From assembly GCA_031763025.1 (NCBI GenBank), contig JASSKH010000003.1, positions 620,001 to 684,000 of the forward strand: 64,000 nucleotides of DNA, read 5' to 3'. The translations under genes and the position numbers were made by a program. The notes beneath the pieces are model-generated. The model did no database searches and was not told the origin of the DNA. It worked only from the letters and a program-made list of their open reading frames with translations. This stretch comes from Macrocystis pyrifera (Eukaryota; Sar; Phaeophyceae; Laminariales; Laminariaceae). The number at the start of each line of letters is the position of its first letter. Positions within the stretch are counted from its first letter, which is position 1. Below are positions 45,731-57,326 of this stretch, one piece after another.

Positions 45731-45809
45731 GCATGGGCCATTGTTATTCTTAATAGTGATGGGACTACATTAGTGATAATTAGTGGCGATCGACTATTAA
45801 TAGTAGTGG

Positions 45810-46225
45810 CTATTGTGAGTGATCGACCTGCCGTGTGCGGATGGGATGGTTCGCGCCTCCTCTAGCCCGCTTGGCAACGTACGAGTACTGTACCGCTAGT
45901 TTCTTGAGAAAAGTCGATCCATCCATCAAGCAAGGTGGATCGATGTGCGTTGTGGGGGTTTTGACCTTTAGTAGTCGCCGTCGCTGCACGTGTTCCACCT
46001 GGTGATTAGTGATCGTAAGCACGTCTCCCTCCTAGTAAATACCCAGTATTCCTCACGAGTGATACAAACGGTCGTTCGGGGAGTGTCTTCGCCTACTCCA
46101 GCCCCGCTTGGCAACGCTCAAGGACTGCTGTAGCGTTTGCTCACTCGGAAAAGGTTTCTAGCCATCAAGGGTCGATCGATGTGCGCTGTGAGGTTTTGAT
46201 TTGGTGTTGGTTCGTCGTGGCTCGT
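45810..46225 (+). repeat. Diverged tandem duplication downstream of UXS
   Basis: Blocks at 45810-45985 and 46060-46225 share CCCGCTTGGCAACG, CATCAAG, GTCGATC..ATGTGCG and GTTTTGA in the same order, about 250 bp apart. It is an old direct duplication of the sequence just past the UXS stop codon. Confidence 0.6.
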
Positions 46226-48649
46226 ACAAGTCCGGAAGTAGTGCTCGGCGTGACAGTCAGCATTTGGCGTGCGCTCGTTCGATACGCGCAAGGACCTTGA
46301 TGGTGAACTCGCGGGTGTGGCTTGCCTCTTGAATTTAACGGCAATTGGGGCCTTCAGTTTCGTCTTGAAGGTGCTGAAGCAGGATAAGGGCGCGGGTTGA
46401 AAGCCGTTGCCTCGGGCTGAACGTGAGGTGGGTGGGTTGTTGCGAGTGGGGGGGGGTGGGTGGGGGGATTGGAGAAGCAATGTGCGACTCGCAAGTAGGG
46501 ACTGAGTCTTGCGCTTGCCCGTCTCGTCTCTTCTTGCGATGGGTTCCTGGCGTTGAGAAGGGTATTTCCTGTTGGTCAATGGTTTTGAGAGGAAGCTTCT
46601 GACCGGCAGGAAACACCTCATGCTGTACAGGCCGTTTTCGGGACAGCAGATGCAGTCACTTAGTTGCAGGGAAGCTTTTTGGCCACGTGTTTTGTTGTCA
46701 TATACGTATTCTTCTGTATTATCGTTTTGATCGGTGGTGGTAGGAGGATGGTTTTCGTTCTATTTCGCTTTTTTGTGTTTTTCGTGTTTTGTTTCGTCCA
46801 GTCGCGTTTGACGTCTGCCCTCTGTACTGCATTTTACACATCACTACGTAGTGACTACGTCACAAGCCTGTCCATTCACGTATATATCCTACAGTAGTAA
46901 CTATAGTAGTAGCACATCGCTTGGATCGACGCACATACAGTATCGTATAGAGGTAGCAAGTCGTCTGGCTTGAAGCGTTTATCTCTACTACGACAGTGCT
47001 GTTTTCGAACGTCTGTCGGTCTGCCCTCTGCTGTATTTTTCGCGCCTTTTCTGTTTGCCCAAAGCCAATGGTTTGCTGTGACGTAAGTTCACCCTCTATT
47101 ATAGTACTACTACTCTAGTAGGATAATGTTGTCTGGCTTGAGGGATTTCCTGTGCGAGTGTCTGTCACGCGTGCTCTTGTTTTTGGTGTTTGCGACGGGA
47201 TGCTTTTTCGCTCTTGAGAAGAAACGACTGCCCTTGGGAGCCCCTGCTTCGGCAAAAAAAGGTGCATGTCCAATTTTGGAGTCATTCTATCACAACAGGC
47301 AGTAGTATTATCGTAGGGTGCGAGTTGATTTTTCCCCGCTCCCTTGTTGTACGCATCAATCGCGTTCAGGCCGTTACATCAAACCGGCAAATACCGAGGG
47401 AGGAAAACCTGCATTTGTCTTGTTCTTGTGTGCATTGGATACGGATAGTAGGGTTGAACGACAACGACGGTGAGGTCTGTACCTTTTGATTGACTTGAGA
47501 CAGAGTCGCCGCTTGCTGACAAGTCTTGTTGTTTCAACAGTACGAAGTCTATTCATAATAATATTACACTGTAAGTGTACTGCTACTGCGGCGCGTGGAG
47601 GGCGGCCTTCTGCGTCAGATCACAAGTTGCCTTCACAGTACCACTATATAGGGGTAATCAAAGGCACCGTCATCGTATCATGATAAAACCACCGACCTGG
47701 GAAGGTCAATCGTTCACATGATCATCCGGGCTAGAAAGGACTCCTCGAATCGTGCCCGCATCTTTTAATAGATCAGTAGTAATGATCAGGTTGTCAGCTG
47801 CATCTATCTCCCTAAATAATCTTCCAGAGACGTTACGTCGGACCAATCGCATGCATACTCGTAGCTTTCACGTTCCACAAAGGAGAAAGTCTAGGCGTGG
47901 AGGGTGGGGGCGCTGAACGGTGCAAACGCTTGTCCCGTCGAGCGTGTTCGAGGCCTTGCCGCCACAAATAGGAGTCCTCATTTTGCATGTGCTTCTCCCA
48001 GCTTTTAGGTCTTTGTCATGTACGTACTATTATACTACCGTATAGTGCAGTGCCATTGAATGGCATTGCCATTGCCGTCCCCCAGGTGTTGCTTAACAGC
48101 AGTATCATTGCTTGTTCAAACGATACAAACGATACTCGCCGCAGCATGCCCCATTAGTTTAATAGCCTAATAGCCTATTGTAAGAGCAAGCCAAGTCCTG
48201 TCTTGCTCTTGGCGATACGCATTGTTCAACATCGCAGCGCAATAAAAAAGTCTGACAAGGCAATTCCGTAGCTCTGCTCCCACTCGGCAAATAACTAGAT
48301 CGCTCAATGTCATAATGGACGAAAAATAGAAATTGACGTCGAGCACCACCGCAAAAAAAAAAAAAAAGCTTTCTCATCATCAAACACACCCAGAAAGTGT
48401 CGAGCATCAGGTACGTTAGCACATGCATGGGGACACATGGCTAGCACCAAAGAGGAAACTCCGGCGAACAGAAATGAGGCATCACCTTGTCATATCATAA
48501 GCAATAAAGTAGCAATCCGTGCGTTCCACGTACAGTCACAAAATCAATATCCCCATCCTTTTAGCATCCCCACGAGAAGGAGAAGCGTCACCTTTGACCC
48601 TCTCCCGCTCTCCACCGACTACACATACATGTCGTTCGATCCCCCTTAA

Positions 48650-49735
48650 CTGCATCGGCCTCTCCACAAGCCCGATGCGCCGTAGCAACCACCCCGACGC
48701 AACCCAATCATACTGTTTTCGCCTGAACCTTGGCATATACAGCAGTAGTACACGTCGTAGCAATCACCCCGAGACCAGCCAATCATACTGTTACAACCCT
48801 GGGCAATCAGTAGAAGCCGCAGCAAACCACCCCAACGCACGCCAAGCCAATCGTACTGTAACTGCCTGGAGCTTGGCCTATCTATCAGTAGTAGATAGTC
48901 GTGGCAATCACCCCGAGGCGAGCCAATCATGCCGCAAGTGCCTGAACCTTGGCCTATCAGAAGCAGCCGTAGCAGCTACCCCGACGCAAAACATAATATT
49001 GCCTTACTCCTGACTTATCAGTAGAAGCCGTAGCAAACCACTCTTACGCAAGCCAATTGTACTTGCCACTGCCTGAACCCTGGCCAATATATCAGTATAG
49101 TAGAAGTCGTAGCAATCATCTCCAGGCGAGCTAATCAATCATCTCCAGGCGAGCTAATCATACAGCAACTGCCTCAACCTTGGTCTATCAGTAGAAGTCG
49201 AAGCAATCACCGGCAGGCGAGCCAATCATACTGCAACTATCTGAAGCTTGTCTCGTATATCAGTAGAAGTCGTCGCAAGCACCTCCATGCAAGCCAAAAA
49301 AATCTTGACTGCCTGAGCGTTGGTTGGCCTATGAGTAGAACCCGTAGCAAACGCCCCGACGCAGGCCAATCATGCTACTGCCTGAACCCTGACTGATCAG
49401 TAGAACTCGTACCGATCACCCCGACGCAGGCCAATCAGCCAGTCAGACTGCTTCCTTCAGAACCTTGAACAAACAGTAGTGGCCCCAACCACTCCCACGC
49501 AAACCGATCATGATGATCCTGCCTGCACCCGTCTTTCAGCAGAAATTGCAAACAACCACTCTAACGCAAGGCAATCAAAATATTCCTGTCTGCATCTTGG
49601 CGTATGATACAATTATACGGTTCCTGTCTGCCCCCTGGCCTATCCGTAGGAGCCGTACTGTAGCAGCCACCCCGACGCAAGCCAATCAAAATGATCCTGT
49701 GTGCAACCTGGCCAATCAGTAGAAGCCGAAGAACC
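48650..49735 (+). repeat. 1.1-kb minisatellite, ~70-bp unit
   Basis: About 15 imperfect copies of a unit of 65-75 bp. Consensus parts in order: ATCAGTAGAAGCCGTAGCAA, CCACCCCGACGCAAGCCAAT, CATACTGC and CTGCCTGAACCTTGGCCT. The units differ by substitutions and small indels, so homogenisation is not recent. Parts of two frames stay open over several units and give repeated peptides (RRSNHP-A-SY type on plus, MIG--RGDCY type on minus). These follow from unit length and are not evidence for a gene. Confidence 0.9.
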
Positions 49736-49913
49736 CCATGACCTTGCCACACACGCCTCTATCCCCTCGCGGTCTCTGAGGAGGGGCGTCAAGAAGGTCC
49801 GCGTCATCCACCTGCGGCGGTCCGCTGCTTATCGAGCGCACGACAAAAAAGGGCGCCAGATATAAGTTAAGGGGTGAGCAAAAAAAACATGAGGATAAGA
49901 GACAAACCAAAGG

Positions 49914-50000
49914 GCCTATTTTATTTATATTTACTCTCCAACTTTCTGGACGAGCCGTGGTCACGGGTGTCTGCCCTCCTCCCCCCCGGTCCAGTAATGC
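49914..50000 (-). mobile_element. SINE-like repeat, truncated copy 3
   Basis: TTCTGGACGAG-CCGTGGTCACGG and the following C-rich run match copies 1 and 2. The A/T-run end is replaced by TTTATTTATATTTACTCTCC. Confidence 0.5.
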
Positions 50001-50103
50001 CTTCATTTTCTTCAAAAAACCCTTTGGGAATGCAGAGGGGAAAAATGACGACTACAGCGGCGGCCACCGTGTGATTGGGGGGTGATGCAATGGTTGGTGT
50101 CCT

Positions 50104-50210
50104 ATTACGGGGGTACATAGTTAATAGGACCTATGGTATACATAAAAACCTATATATTTACCTATTTTTACTAACAAAACTTGGTCCCGTTAACTATGGA
50201 CCCCCGTAAT
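50104..50210 (+). mobile_element. 107-bp MITE, copy 5
   Basis: Starts ATTACGGGGGTACATAGTTA, ends GTTAACTATGGACCCCCGTA plus AT, with the standard interior. In the UXS to NUP35 intergenic region. Confidence 0.9.
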
Positions 50211-50716
50211 AGTGACAATGGTTGAAAGGAGTCGTACGGCACGGGCGCAAAACATGATACTGTCATACTCCTATTGCTGAGCGCTCGCTCACGCTCCCCG
50301 AGGACGTTTGACAGCACCAAAATTACCAAGCAATGTTTGGTCGCTATCTTGGGGTTGACGCCAAAGGGGGTTAATATCGGGCATAGACGAGGCGCATTCA
50401 GCATTACCGGTGCTAGTCGATTATCATCGAATTTTCGTGACTCACGCTCTCGATCGCGCTTTCCGTGACTAGAAAAAGGCACATAATAGTTTTTTTTTTT
50501 TTTGGCAATTTGTTCAAAATAGTGGGCGGTACCATGGTAACAGGTATTATGGTGAATTGGCGAGAAAGCAGCTGCAGATAAGGTTAAGGGGCGAACAAAA
50601 CGGTCTGCAGAGAATAAGAGGCGAATACAACGGTCTCAGCCTGAAGAGGGGAACAAAATAGGTCTACGATAACATCTGCGACAAGAGCGAAAAAAAAGGG
50701 TATTAACCCTTCTAGT

Positions 50717-50785
50717 ACTGCAGTCCTGTTTTGGGGACAAAGCACTTGGAATCCGAGTGGTTTGCCCCAAAATCGGGACTGCAGT
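50717..50785. repeat. Palindromic MITE (ACTGCAGTCC ends), copy e
   Basis: This is the cleanest member: ACTGCAGTCCTGTTTTGGGG with the mirrored end CCCCAAAATCGGGACTGCAG plus T, 69 bp. The two halves would pair over almost their whole length. Confidence 0.85.
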
Positions 50786-50991
50786 ACCAAAGGGCTTAAG
50801 GTCAAAAGAGCGAACGAAAACGCCTTCTACGGTAAAAGGGGGAAACCATGTCACGAGGCACCAGTTTGAGGCGTCGCCAGTCACACCTTAGGACCACATT
50901 CCCACACTAAACTTACATCAACAGACCGAGTCTAACTGCCGTCCGTCACAGGCCTAAACTGCTGCCAGGTAATAATTTAGTAACTCTTTTA

Positions 50992-51073
50992 ACACTGCAG
51001 TGTACATGAACCTACTGTGCTAAATCTGACTCTAATTCCAGGTGTTTTGTCCGCCTCAACGGTGGTGCAGTCC
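50992..51073. repeat. Palindromic MITE, decayed copy f
   Basis: ACACTGCAGTGTACATGA at the left and TGTTTTGTCCGCCTCAACGG then TGGTGCAGTCC at the right. Only the ends and the GTTTTGTCC block are recognisable. Confidence 0.45.
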
Positions 51074-52873
51074 TCAAGGCCTAAACGGGTTGGTTGAGCC
51101 TTACAGTAGTTTTACTATTAATAATCCGTAGAAGGATTGAAAGAAAAGAAAAGAAAAGCCGTCTGCTGACATCTATATTCTGTTCTGTCGAAAAAAAAAG
51201 GTATGACTATGGTAAGAAAAAGGATGCGGATCGAACAGAAGGTGTGACTGGCAAGAAAAAGGGTGGGGATCGAACACAACGTATCACCATGTTAAGATGG
51301 CGGGGGGGCAAGCGCTTCGGCGGCGGGTGGCGGCAGAGAGGCGGCCAGCTCTTCGAAACGGCACCATTCCGTTGACCGTTAACGGTTAAAGAGAAGGGGC
51401 ACCGACACTGCAACAAAAATACTGCCGGCCGAGCATGCCAACTGAGCGTGACCTTTCCGAGTACATACTTCCAAGTACATATATGGTACACCTGGTATTA
51501 TCAATAACAGCACACAGGCTTCAACAGAAAAGTGCCTGGCCATGGGCAAGCCACGTGGCATCGTCGTACTCGGTGACGGCGGCAACATCTACTGTAGCAA
51601 CAACTACCAACCAACGAACAGATTTCCGCGAAAAGTACAGTTTTCGGTCGAAAGGCTCGGTTTGTAGTCAGCGCATAACAGTACGAATATGCGTGTGGTA
51701 TGTGGCGCTTTTCAGCTCGACTTTCCAGCACGGATGTTCAGTCTAAGATTGTATACCATACCAGGTATGCATGTACCAATTATAGGTAACAAAAGACCTG
51801 GTACCTGGTAAACATGCCAGCCAACGGAATACTATTAGGGGGATTTTTACCAACTATTGATAATTCATTTCGCCAAAGAGGGACGCTATGCTCTAATAAT
51901 AGCTTGTTGTGCTTCGGATTGTCCCTTTTTCTCCTTTCGTTCTTTGTCCTATTCTGTTGTTTACATGTTGTGGTAATGTTTATTGTGCTTGTTATGTATT
52001 GTCTGCCACGTCTCCTTCGGGGGGGCACGACATTTTTTTTTTTTTTCGATATTGGTTTTCTATGTTTCTTCCGATTTTTATCTCTTTCAATGCATGCTAG
52101 AATGTGTATGCGGCTCCTGTCGTATTCAGTACGATGACATGGCATTGCATTATTGCGTTGTCTACTCTGCTTACTGCATAACAATGTACTCTAGTATCTC
52201 TGTGTCGTAGTTTTGTGACCACAGCAGTGCTTTTACCTATCTCTCTATTAATAGGATGAAGAATCGGCAGGTGCTGGATGTCGACAGGTAGAAAGGACGG
52301 TTTCATGTGAAGAACACACACCAGCAGTAGCAGCTGAAGCAGAGTCACAAAAATGCTGTGTGCTGACAAAAGAACACGCGCAGTAGTGCAATCCAATGAA
52401 TTGTGAATATTTACGCTGGACAAAAACGATCGCACCGCACACAGAAGCTCACCTATATACGTATATTATATGCGTATGACACCAGGTATGCATGTCCCAA
52501 GTGCTACCTGGTACCGGTACCAATTACAACTATTTAATACAGAAAACGTCAAATATTTGCAATGCAGAGCAGCGTATATAGCTCCTCCTTTAAGGACCTT
52601 AAGGACCTCGCGTGCTCGGTCCGTGACAAGTGTTTGGGCGCTAAAGTGCAACCCCTAATTGCAACCCATACCGTAGTACACTATCAATGAGCCAATACGC
52701 AGTTCGACCCCTAACTGCAACCCTTAAGTGCACTCCCTGATCGCAATCCATACCGTAGTACGCTATCAATGAGCCAATAAGCCACTCGACCCCTAATTTC
52801 AACCCTCAAGTGCACTCCAAATTGCAGTCCTCACCCTAAGCCGTCCGACGTTGGGCGTACTCTCTAGACTCAC

Positions 52874-55800
52874 CCGCTAGAGCGTGGGGCGTTGGAACTT
52901 CGACCTCTTCCCGCAGCTCCCCTAACCGCTTCTCTCCCAAGCACGGGCTGCCCGGCAGCAAGCGGCGGGATGCGGCCTTCTCTCAAAGCTTGCCAGACCT
53001 GTGCCAGCGAGTACCCATCATTTCGCGGGAGCATTTATGTATCGGTTGATGACATCCGGCCAAGCACAGGAAAACCAAGCACAAAACTCGCCCCCGTGGC
53101 GCAGACAACGATCAGGGTAATCTATGTATCAACTTAGCTTTGGGGGGTTCTTCCTGAACCTTTCGACCACCGAGCGCCACACGCAACTATTCATAGGAGT
53201 ATCATACCTTGGGACCATGCTTTTGCGGATCTCCTGTTTTTTTCGTTTTTTCTTCAGACAGCAGACGTCGCAGTATGTCTGTCAAGCTCCGACTTAGGAG
53301 CCACACGGGCTTCGCACACCATGTATACTCCATCACGGTGAACCACAGTAATCAGGACCCAGGATGGGCCCAAAAATAATATATATTCCCTGTGTTAACA
53401 CACGATATTTTGGTTCTGCTTACTACATAAGCCCACCCGTAAGAGGAGCAGAGACCTCAACACTTCTACTGCTGCAAGAAGTATCCCACACGGAATTCAA
53501 GCATTTTGTACCCCAAAACGAGTTGGCACCTATTGGCGCCCATCAATGGGCTAAGCCTTGACCAGGCACAAGTACGTACGTATCAGTACTCAACCTGCCT
53601 GTGCTCGATCGAGTATTGCAAGGGGTCCATTGACCTAAGAACTCTCAACAGACCTGCGCGCAGTACCGAACGTTTCAATCACCAACGCAAGACGGATCAA
53701 TGTTTCTGGTACCATAGTGTATATATACCAGAACAGTAGTGCATTCAGTAGTTATAGAGCAGTACTAATAGTACATACTGTAGTGAATACTATAGTACAT
53801 GCCAGTACTGCTGTACGACCTACTCAAGTAGAATAATGTACCTCGTCTTCGTTGACCCTCTGTACGCCGAGCATGACCGTCTCCGTTAAGCGCGAGCCGT
53901 GTCCAGCAGCGAGCGCCTTCTCTGCCTGCAGTCTTGTCGCGTACCTTACCGCAAGTATAATCAAACCAACCATTCGAGCCAAGCGCACCAGGGGAAGGAA
54001 AGGGGGCTGGGGGTTTACATCATGGATACTGAAGCCAGCGGCAGTACTTGCACCACCCAGGAGCCCGCCAGAGTATCATATCATGCACATGATAAGGTAT
54101 GATGGATCACTGCGTCAGGCGACAGATGAGTTCAGGCTGTATATAAAGGCAGTCATCGACTACCGAAACACCGCAACCGAATTGCGTTGAGATGATATCA
54201 TGACATGATGACATGATGATTATTCGAATGATGTTATGATGCTTCGTATGGTGCCGCGCTATCATGTTTTGATACGCCAGCGGAGAATCCAGACGACGCA
54301 AGAGAGCGCACCCTGTCCCGTGTGCGCAACGTGACCGAAGCCGTATGAGACCAAACACTACTGTAGACTGTAGGGCAAAGAAAGGAAAACGACTGGTAAA
54401 GCAAGGAAAGAGACTGGTGGAGCCAAACCCCCGAGAATAAAAACATATACAAGGCGCTTCGCTCCGCGGGCGGCCTACGCCGCCCGCTACGCTCGCTCAG
54501 GAAGGAAAAATACATCAAGTTACGCGAAGCGGACAGAGGTCCATGATTGAATATAGTTTTTCATGATTGTAGTTGCAAACTGGTGACTTGATAATACCAA
54601 GAGTTCCGCCGCCATGCTTCATTGATTGAGGAGAAAACAGCTCGGACGCCACATACGCTTCGCGTCGCGGGCGGTATGGTACGTATGTAAATACCCCAGG
54701 TAGGGTAGTCTTTTTCTTCTTTTGATGTGCTTGCTGTACGTACGAAAGAGAAAGCACAGCACGGCACAGCAGCACCGCAAAAACAATGAAACTGAAACCG
54801 AAAACATTCCTCACTCTCTGCCACAGTGACCCCCGTCGCCCGCGTCGCGTGAAGCCCGGTGCTCACCGTGGCCGTCGTACGCCAACTCGACAATGTTGGT
54901 GCTCAGACTACGTAGCTCTCTTTTTGAGCTTCAGCCCGGTCGCAAAAACAATTACCGCTTGAATGTTATCTTGCAATCCCGAATGACCCTTATAAACTCG
55001 TACATACTCTATCCAAATTCACATATGGAGGCCAGACAGAGCCCATTCATGCTTCCCTCGTGTCTCGAGGCACACACGACGCCTAGCCACGAAAACATCG
55101 ACCGCGCTCCCTGCAACCCCCCCTCTACCCGCCAGCACCCACTGACACCCGCGACGGCGCCGGGCCTGCCCGTGGTGCCGTGCTCCGGGTACACGCACCC
55201 ACACGAAACGAAAGAAGAAGAAAGGAAAAAAGGACTGAAAGTGCCAAGAGAAATGGAGAAAACAAAGACCCACTGGAAAGGTCCGGCAAGTAATAAAAAG
55301 AGACGATTCCCAAATGGGAGCCCCGAGAGGCAAGGGATGTACCAACCGAGCACGGTCAGAGAGTGAGATATCTGTATGTAGTTCTATATATGTGCGCGCA
55401 CGTTTTGACGTGGTTGCTATCGACGTCTCGTTGAGGTGCTGTCAAGGCATCATACTCGCTGCTGCCAGCCGTTCCAAGGCTGGCAAAAACCTGATACACA
55501 ACTAATACTAAAATTATGGAACATAAAGCTCTTGGTGAACAGCGGGAGCACGCCAAGCTATTCATATTGTATTCACGCCCACCCTGACCCCTTCCCTGCA
55601 TAGGACGAAAGGACGGACTCCAAACCACACAGTGTATCCGATCAGGTGTATACTTACTTTCGTGCATGGCGCGCCAGAGCAAACAGCAGCCAATGCAACT
55701 ATAAAAAACTGACTCGCGCGATCTCATCTACTCATCACTCTGGGCGTAAATACAAGGACGGCTTGGTCTTCATATTAATGTCTGTCCGGTCCTTCTATTT

Positions 55801-56564
55801 CCGTCCATGGTGGTTCATCGTACAGTACTGCTGTCCTTCACTCACTTTAAGTATAGCCAGTTGCTGTCGGGCGCCCCTCTCTGCTCCTCGATGTGTCCAA
55901 ACTGCAAGAAGGAGGTCAAAACGTCGTTCGACTTTCCGGCCGGCACGCCCCACACCACAACCCAGGTCGCCCTCTGCTCGTCAGGCAAAGCGTTCACGGC
56001 GCCCGCAACAATCCCATGTCCCCCACCACGCCTCTGCCTCAACCCACCCGGAGCCAACACATCATCGCGCACGTCATGGCTGTCCGCCAAAGACCGAGTC
56101 GGCATGTCATCGTCATCGTCGTCTCCCATCAGACGGCTAGATCCGTTGGAATCAACGGGCACAAGGGCCACCTCGCCGCCATAGCCCCCCGTGTCACCGC
56201 CTTCCAAGCCACCACCCCTAACACCCCCGACACGGACAGTGCTCGCTTGCCCGTAACCCCTCCCGAGACCGGCGCCCGCCCCCCCGCCCATCGCGCCCCA
56301 TGTCGCCGGCGGCATCATGAAACCGTTCGGATGTGTCGGTCCGCGCGCAAAGGGCGACGCTTGCGCCGCGGGAGCCTGGGGGGTTGCCCCCCCCCGGCGC
56401 CCCCGTTGCGGAACGCGTTGAAGCCGGAGCCTTCGTAGTAGGCAGGGCGGGAAGGCTGTCCGGGAGGAGGGTCCGACGAACGGAAGCTGGCGCGCTGTTA
56501 TCAAAATCGAAGAAAGCGGCCCCCGAGTGAGGGGAGGTGGAAGAGAGTGAAGACAGAGCCGCAT
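52874..56564 (-). CDS. NUP35: NUP35/NUP53-type nucleoporin (MPPN RRM), ends unresolved
   Basis: The core is an RRM of the Nup53/Nup35 type split over two minus-strand exons. Exon A (about 56564-55846) ends TWVVVWGVPAGKSND..., FGHIEEQR and DSNWLYLK. Exon B (53944-53842) continues YATRLQAEKALAAGHG and TETVMLGVQRVNEDE. The junction (GTGAGT donor at 55845, AAG/G acceptor) is in phase and restores NW-YLKYA, the family hallmark. In other eukaryotes this protein sits in the inner ring of the nuclear pore and contacts the membrane and NUP155/NUP93. Upstream of the RRM, exon A is Gly/Pro-rich and carries an acidic patch (MGDDDDDDMP). A third exon (52998-52874: VWQALREGR...) fits in phase but is not conserved enough to be sure. 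The first exon and the amphipathic C-terminus were not found. Exon A needs single-base corrections near 56477-56482 and in the C9 run 56387-56395 to keep one frame. A ~1-kb repeat lies in the intron between A and B. Confidence 0.82.
53348..53427. repeat. Possible very old 107-bp MITE relic
   Basis: GTAATCAGGACCCAGGATGG at the left and TATTTTGGTTCTGCTTACTA at the right resemble the diverged copy at 40536 (GTAATCAGGACCCATCAT and ATATTTGGACCCGATTACTA). Internal sequence is partly deleted. It lies in the NUP35 intron downstream of exon B. Confidence 0.4.
54446..55388 (+). mobile_element. ~1-kb interspersed element, copy A (in NUP35 intron)
   Basis: From TATACAAGGCGCTTCGCTCC to TGTAGTTCTATA, 943 bp, matching 57514-58642 along the whole length apart from one ~170-bp block present only in copy B. 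The extreme ends are a short inverted pair (TATACAA and TTCTATA), and TA is repeated at the insertion point. Neither copy encodes a recognisable protein, so it is probably a non-autonomous DNA element. It fills about half of the intron between NUP35 exons A and B. Confidence 0.85.
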
Positions 56565-56645
56565 CTTGTCATGTTTGTGAATCGTGTCAGCGCTATGAGT
56601 GCTAAGGGCGGGGTTGAGCACGGCGCATGTGGAAATAAAATATTG

Positions 56646-56891
56646 CACACCTCGAACAGATGATATATCTATCTACTGCAGATCAGCTAGATCCTGAACT
56701 GCAGATAGAGTACGCTGTGAAGGATCTGATAGTACAGATCCTACCCAGGAGATGTGTGCCACATCATGCAGATTACGTGGCTTCCATTCCGGCAATCTGA
56801 GCTAAATCATACCGGTCAGGAACCCATCTGCCCTGAAAGATCTAGATCATGATCTGTATGACCTATCTGTAGATGATCTGTCCCAGGTGTG
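56646..56891. mobile_element. ~250-bp MITE (CTCGGACAGAT ends), copy c, complete
   Basis: Starts CACACCTCGAACAGATGATA and ends GATGATCTGTCCCAGGTGTG: inverted ends of about 20 bp. 246 bp. This intact copy supplies the empty-site reference for the interrupted copy at 57327. Confidence 0.85.
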
Positions 56892-56925
56892 AATAACTTG
56901 AAGGGTGGATGGAAGCTTGCAAGGG

Positions 56926-57326
56926 TGTGTTTCGTACGGTACACCATTCTTGGCCGTGATTATAATACCTGCTTGGAACATGATGCGATTATAAAGCGTA
57001 GATTATATTGTCGGCCAGATTGGTATGCTCTGAGATACATGTGTACTAAAACTGGTTATGCTGGTCATACCTGGGTAGATACCCGGGTACACCCAGAGTA
57101 GATACCCTACTAAACAGATACTCTGGGAAATCCTGGTACCAAACCTGGTTATGTTGGTCACACCCAAAATAGATCCCGGATATATTGGCTCATATCCGGG
57201 TGTACACACTGTACGGTATATACTCTGGAGTACCCGGGTACCAAACCTGGCTACATTGGTCGAAAACCGGGTAGAAACCCGGGTACCCGGGCACATCCAG
57301 AGTATACAGTACCTCGCTAAACACTC
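56926..57326. mobile_element. Inverted-repeat element (GTGTTTAGTA ends), copy 2
   Basis: Begins GTGTGTTTCGTACGG and ends CCTCGCTAAACACT. The interior is built of ACCCGGGTAC, TACTCTGG and ATGCTGGTCATACC-type blocks repeated three times with drift. At 400 bp it is three times the length of the copy at 18088, which suggests internal amplification. It directly abuts the next element. Confidence 0.7.

Larger units (their letters stand above)
45731..52873. other. Intergenic region between UXS and the nucleoporin gene
   Basis: No gene is supported over about 7.1 kb. It holds a diverged duplication (45810-45985 and 46060-46225), the ~70-bp minisatellite (48650-49735), a 107-bp MITE (50104), a SINE-like fragment (49914), two palindromic MITEs (50717, 50992) and microsatellites. 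Missing 3' exons of the minus-strand nucleoporin gene may lie at its right end. The 167-codon frame at 46118-46621 (-) is unrecognised. Confidence 0.45.

Noticed and set aside
48519-49013. 164-codon open frame with repeated peptide
   Set aside because: Lies on the ~70-bp minisatellite; the repeated peptide follows from unit structure, and the frame breaks in later units.
51260-51376. Possible C-terminal exon of NUP35 on the minus strand (CRFEELAASLPPP)
   Set aside because: The peptide looks coding, but an in-frame stop lies just upstream and no AG acceptor exists between the stop and the first codons.
55893-56438. 181-codon plus-strand open frame
   Set aside because: Antisense to NUP35 exon A, which carries a recognisable RRM on the other strand.
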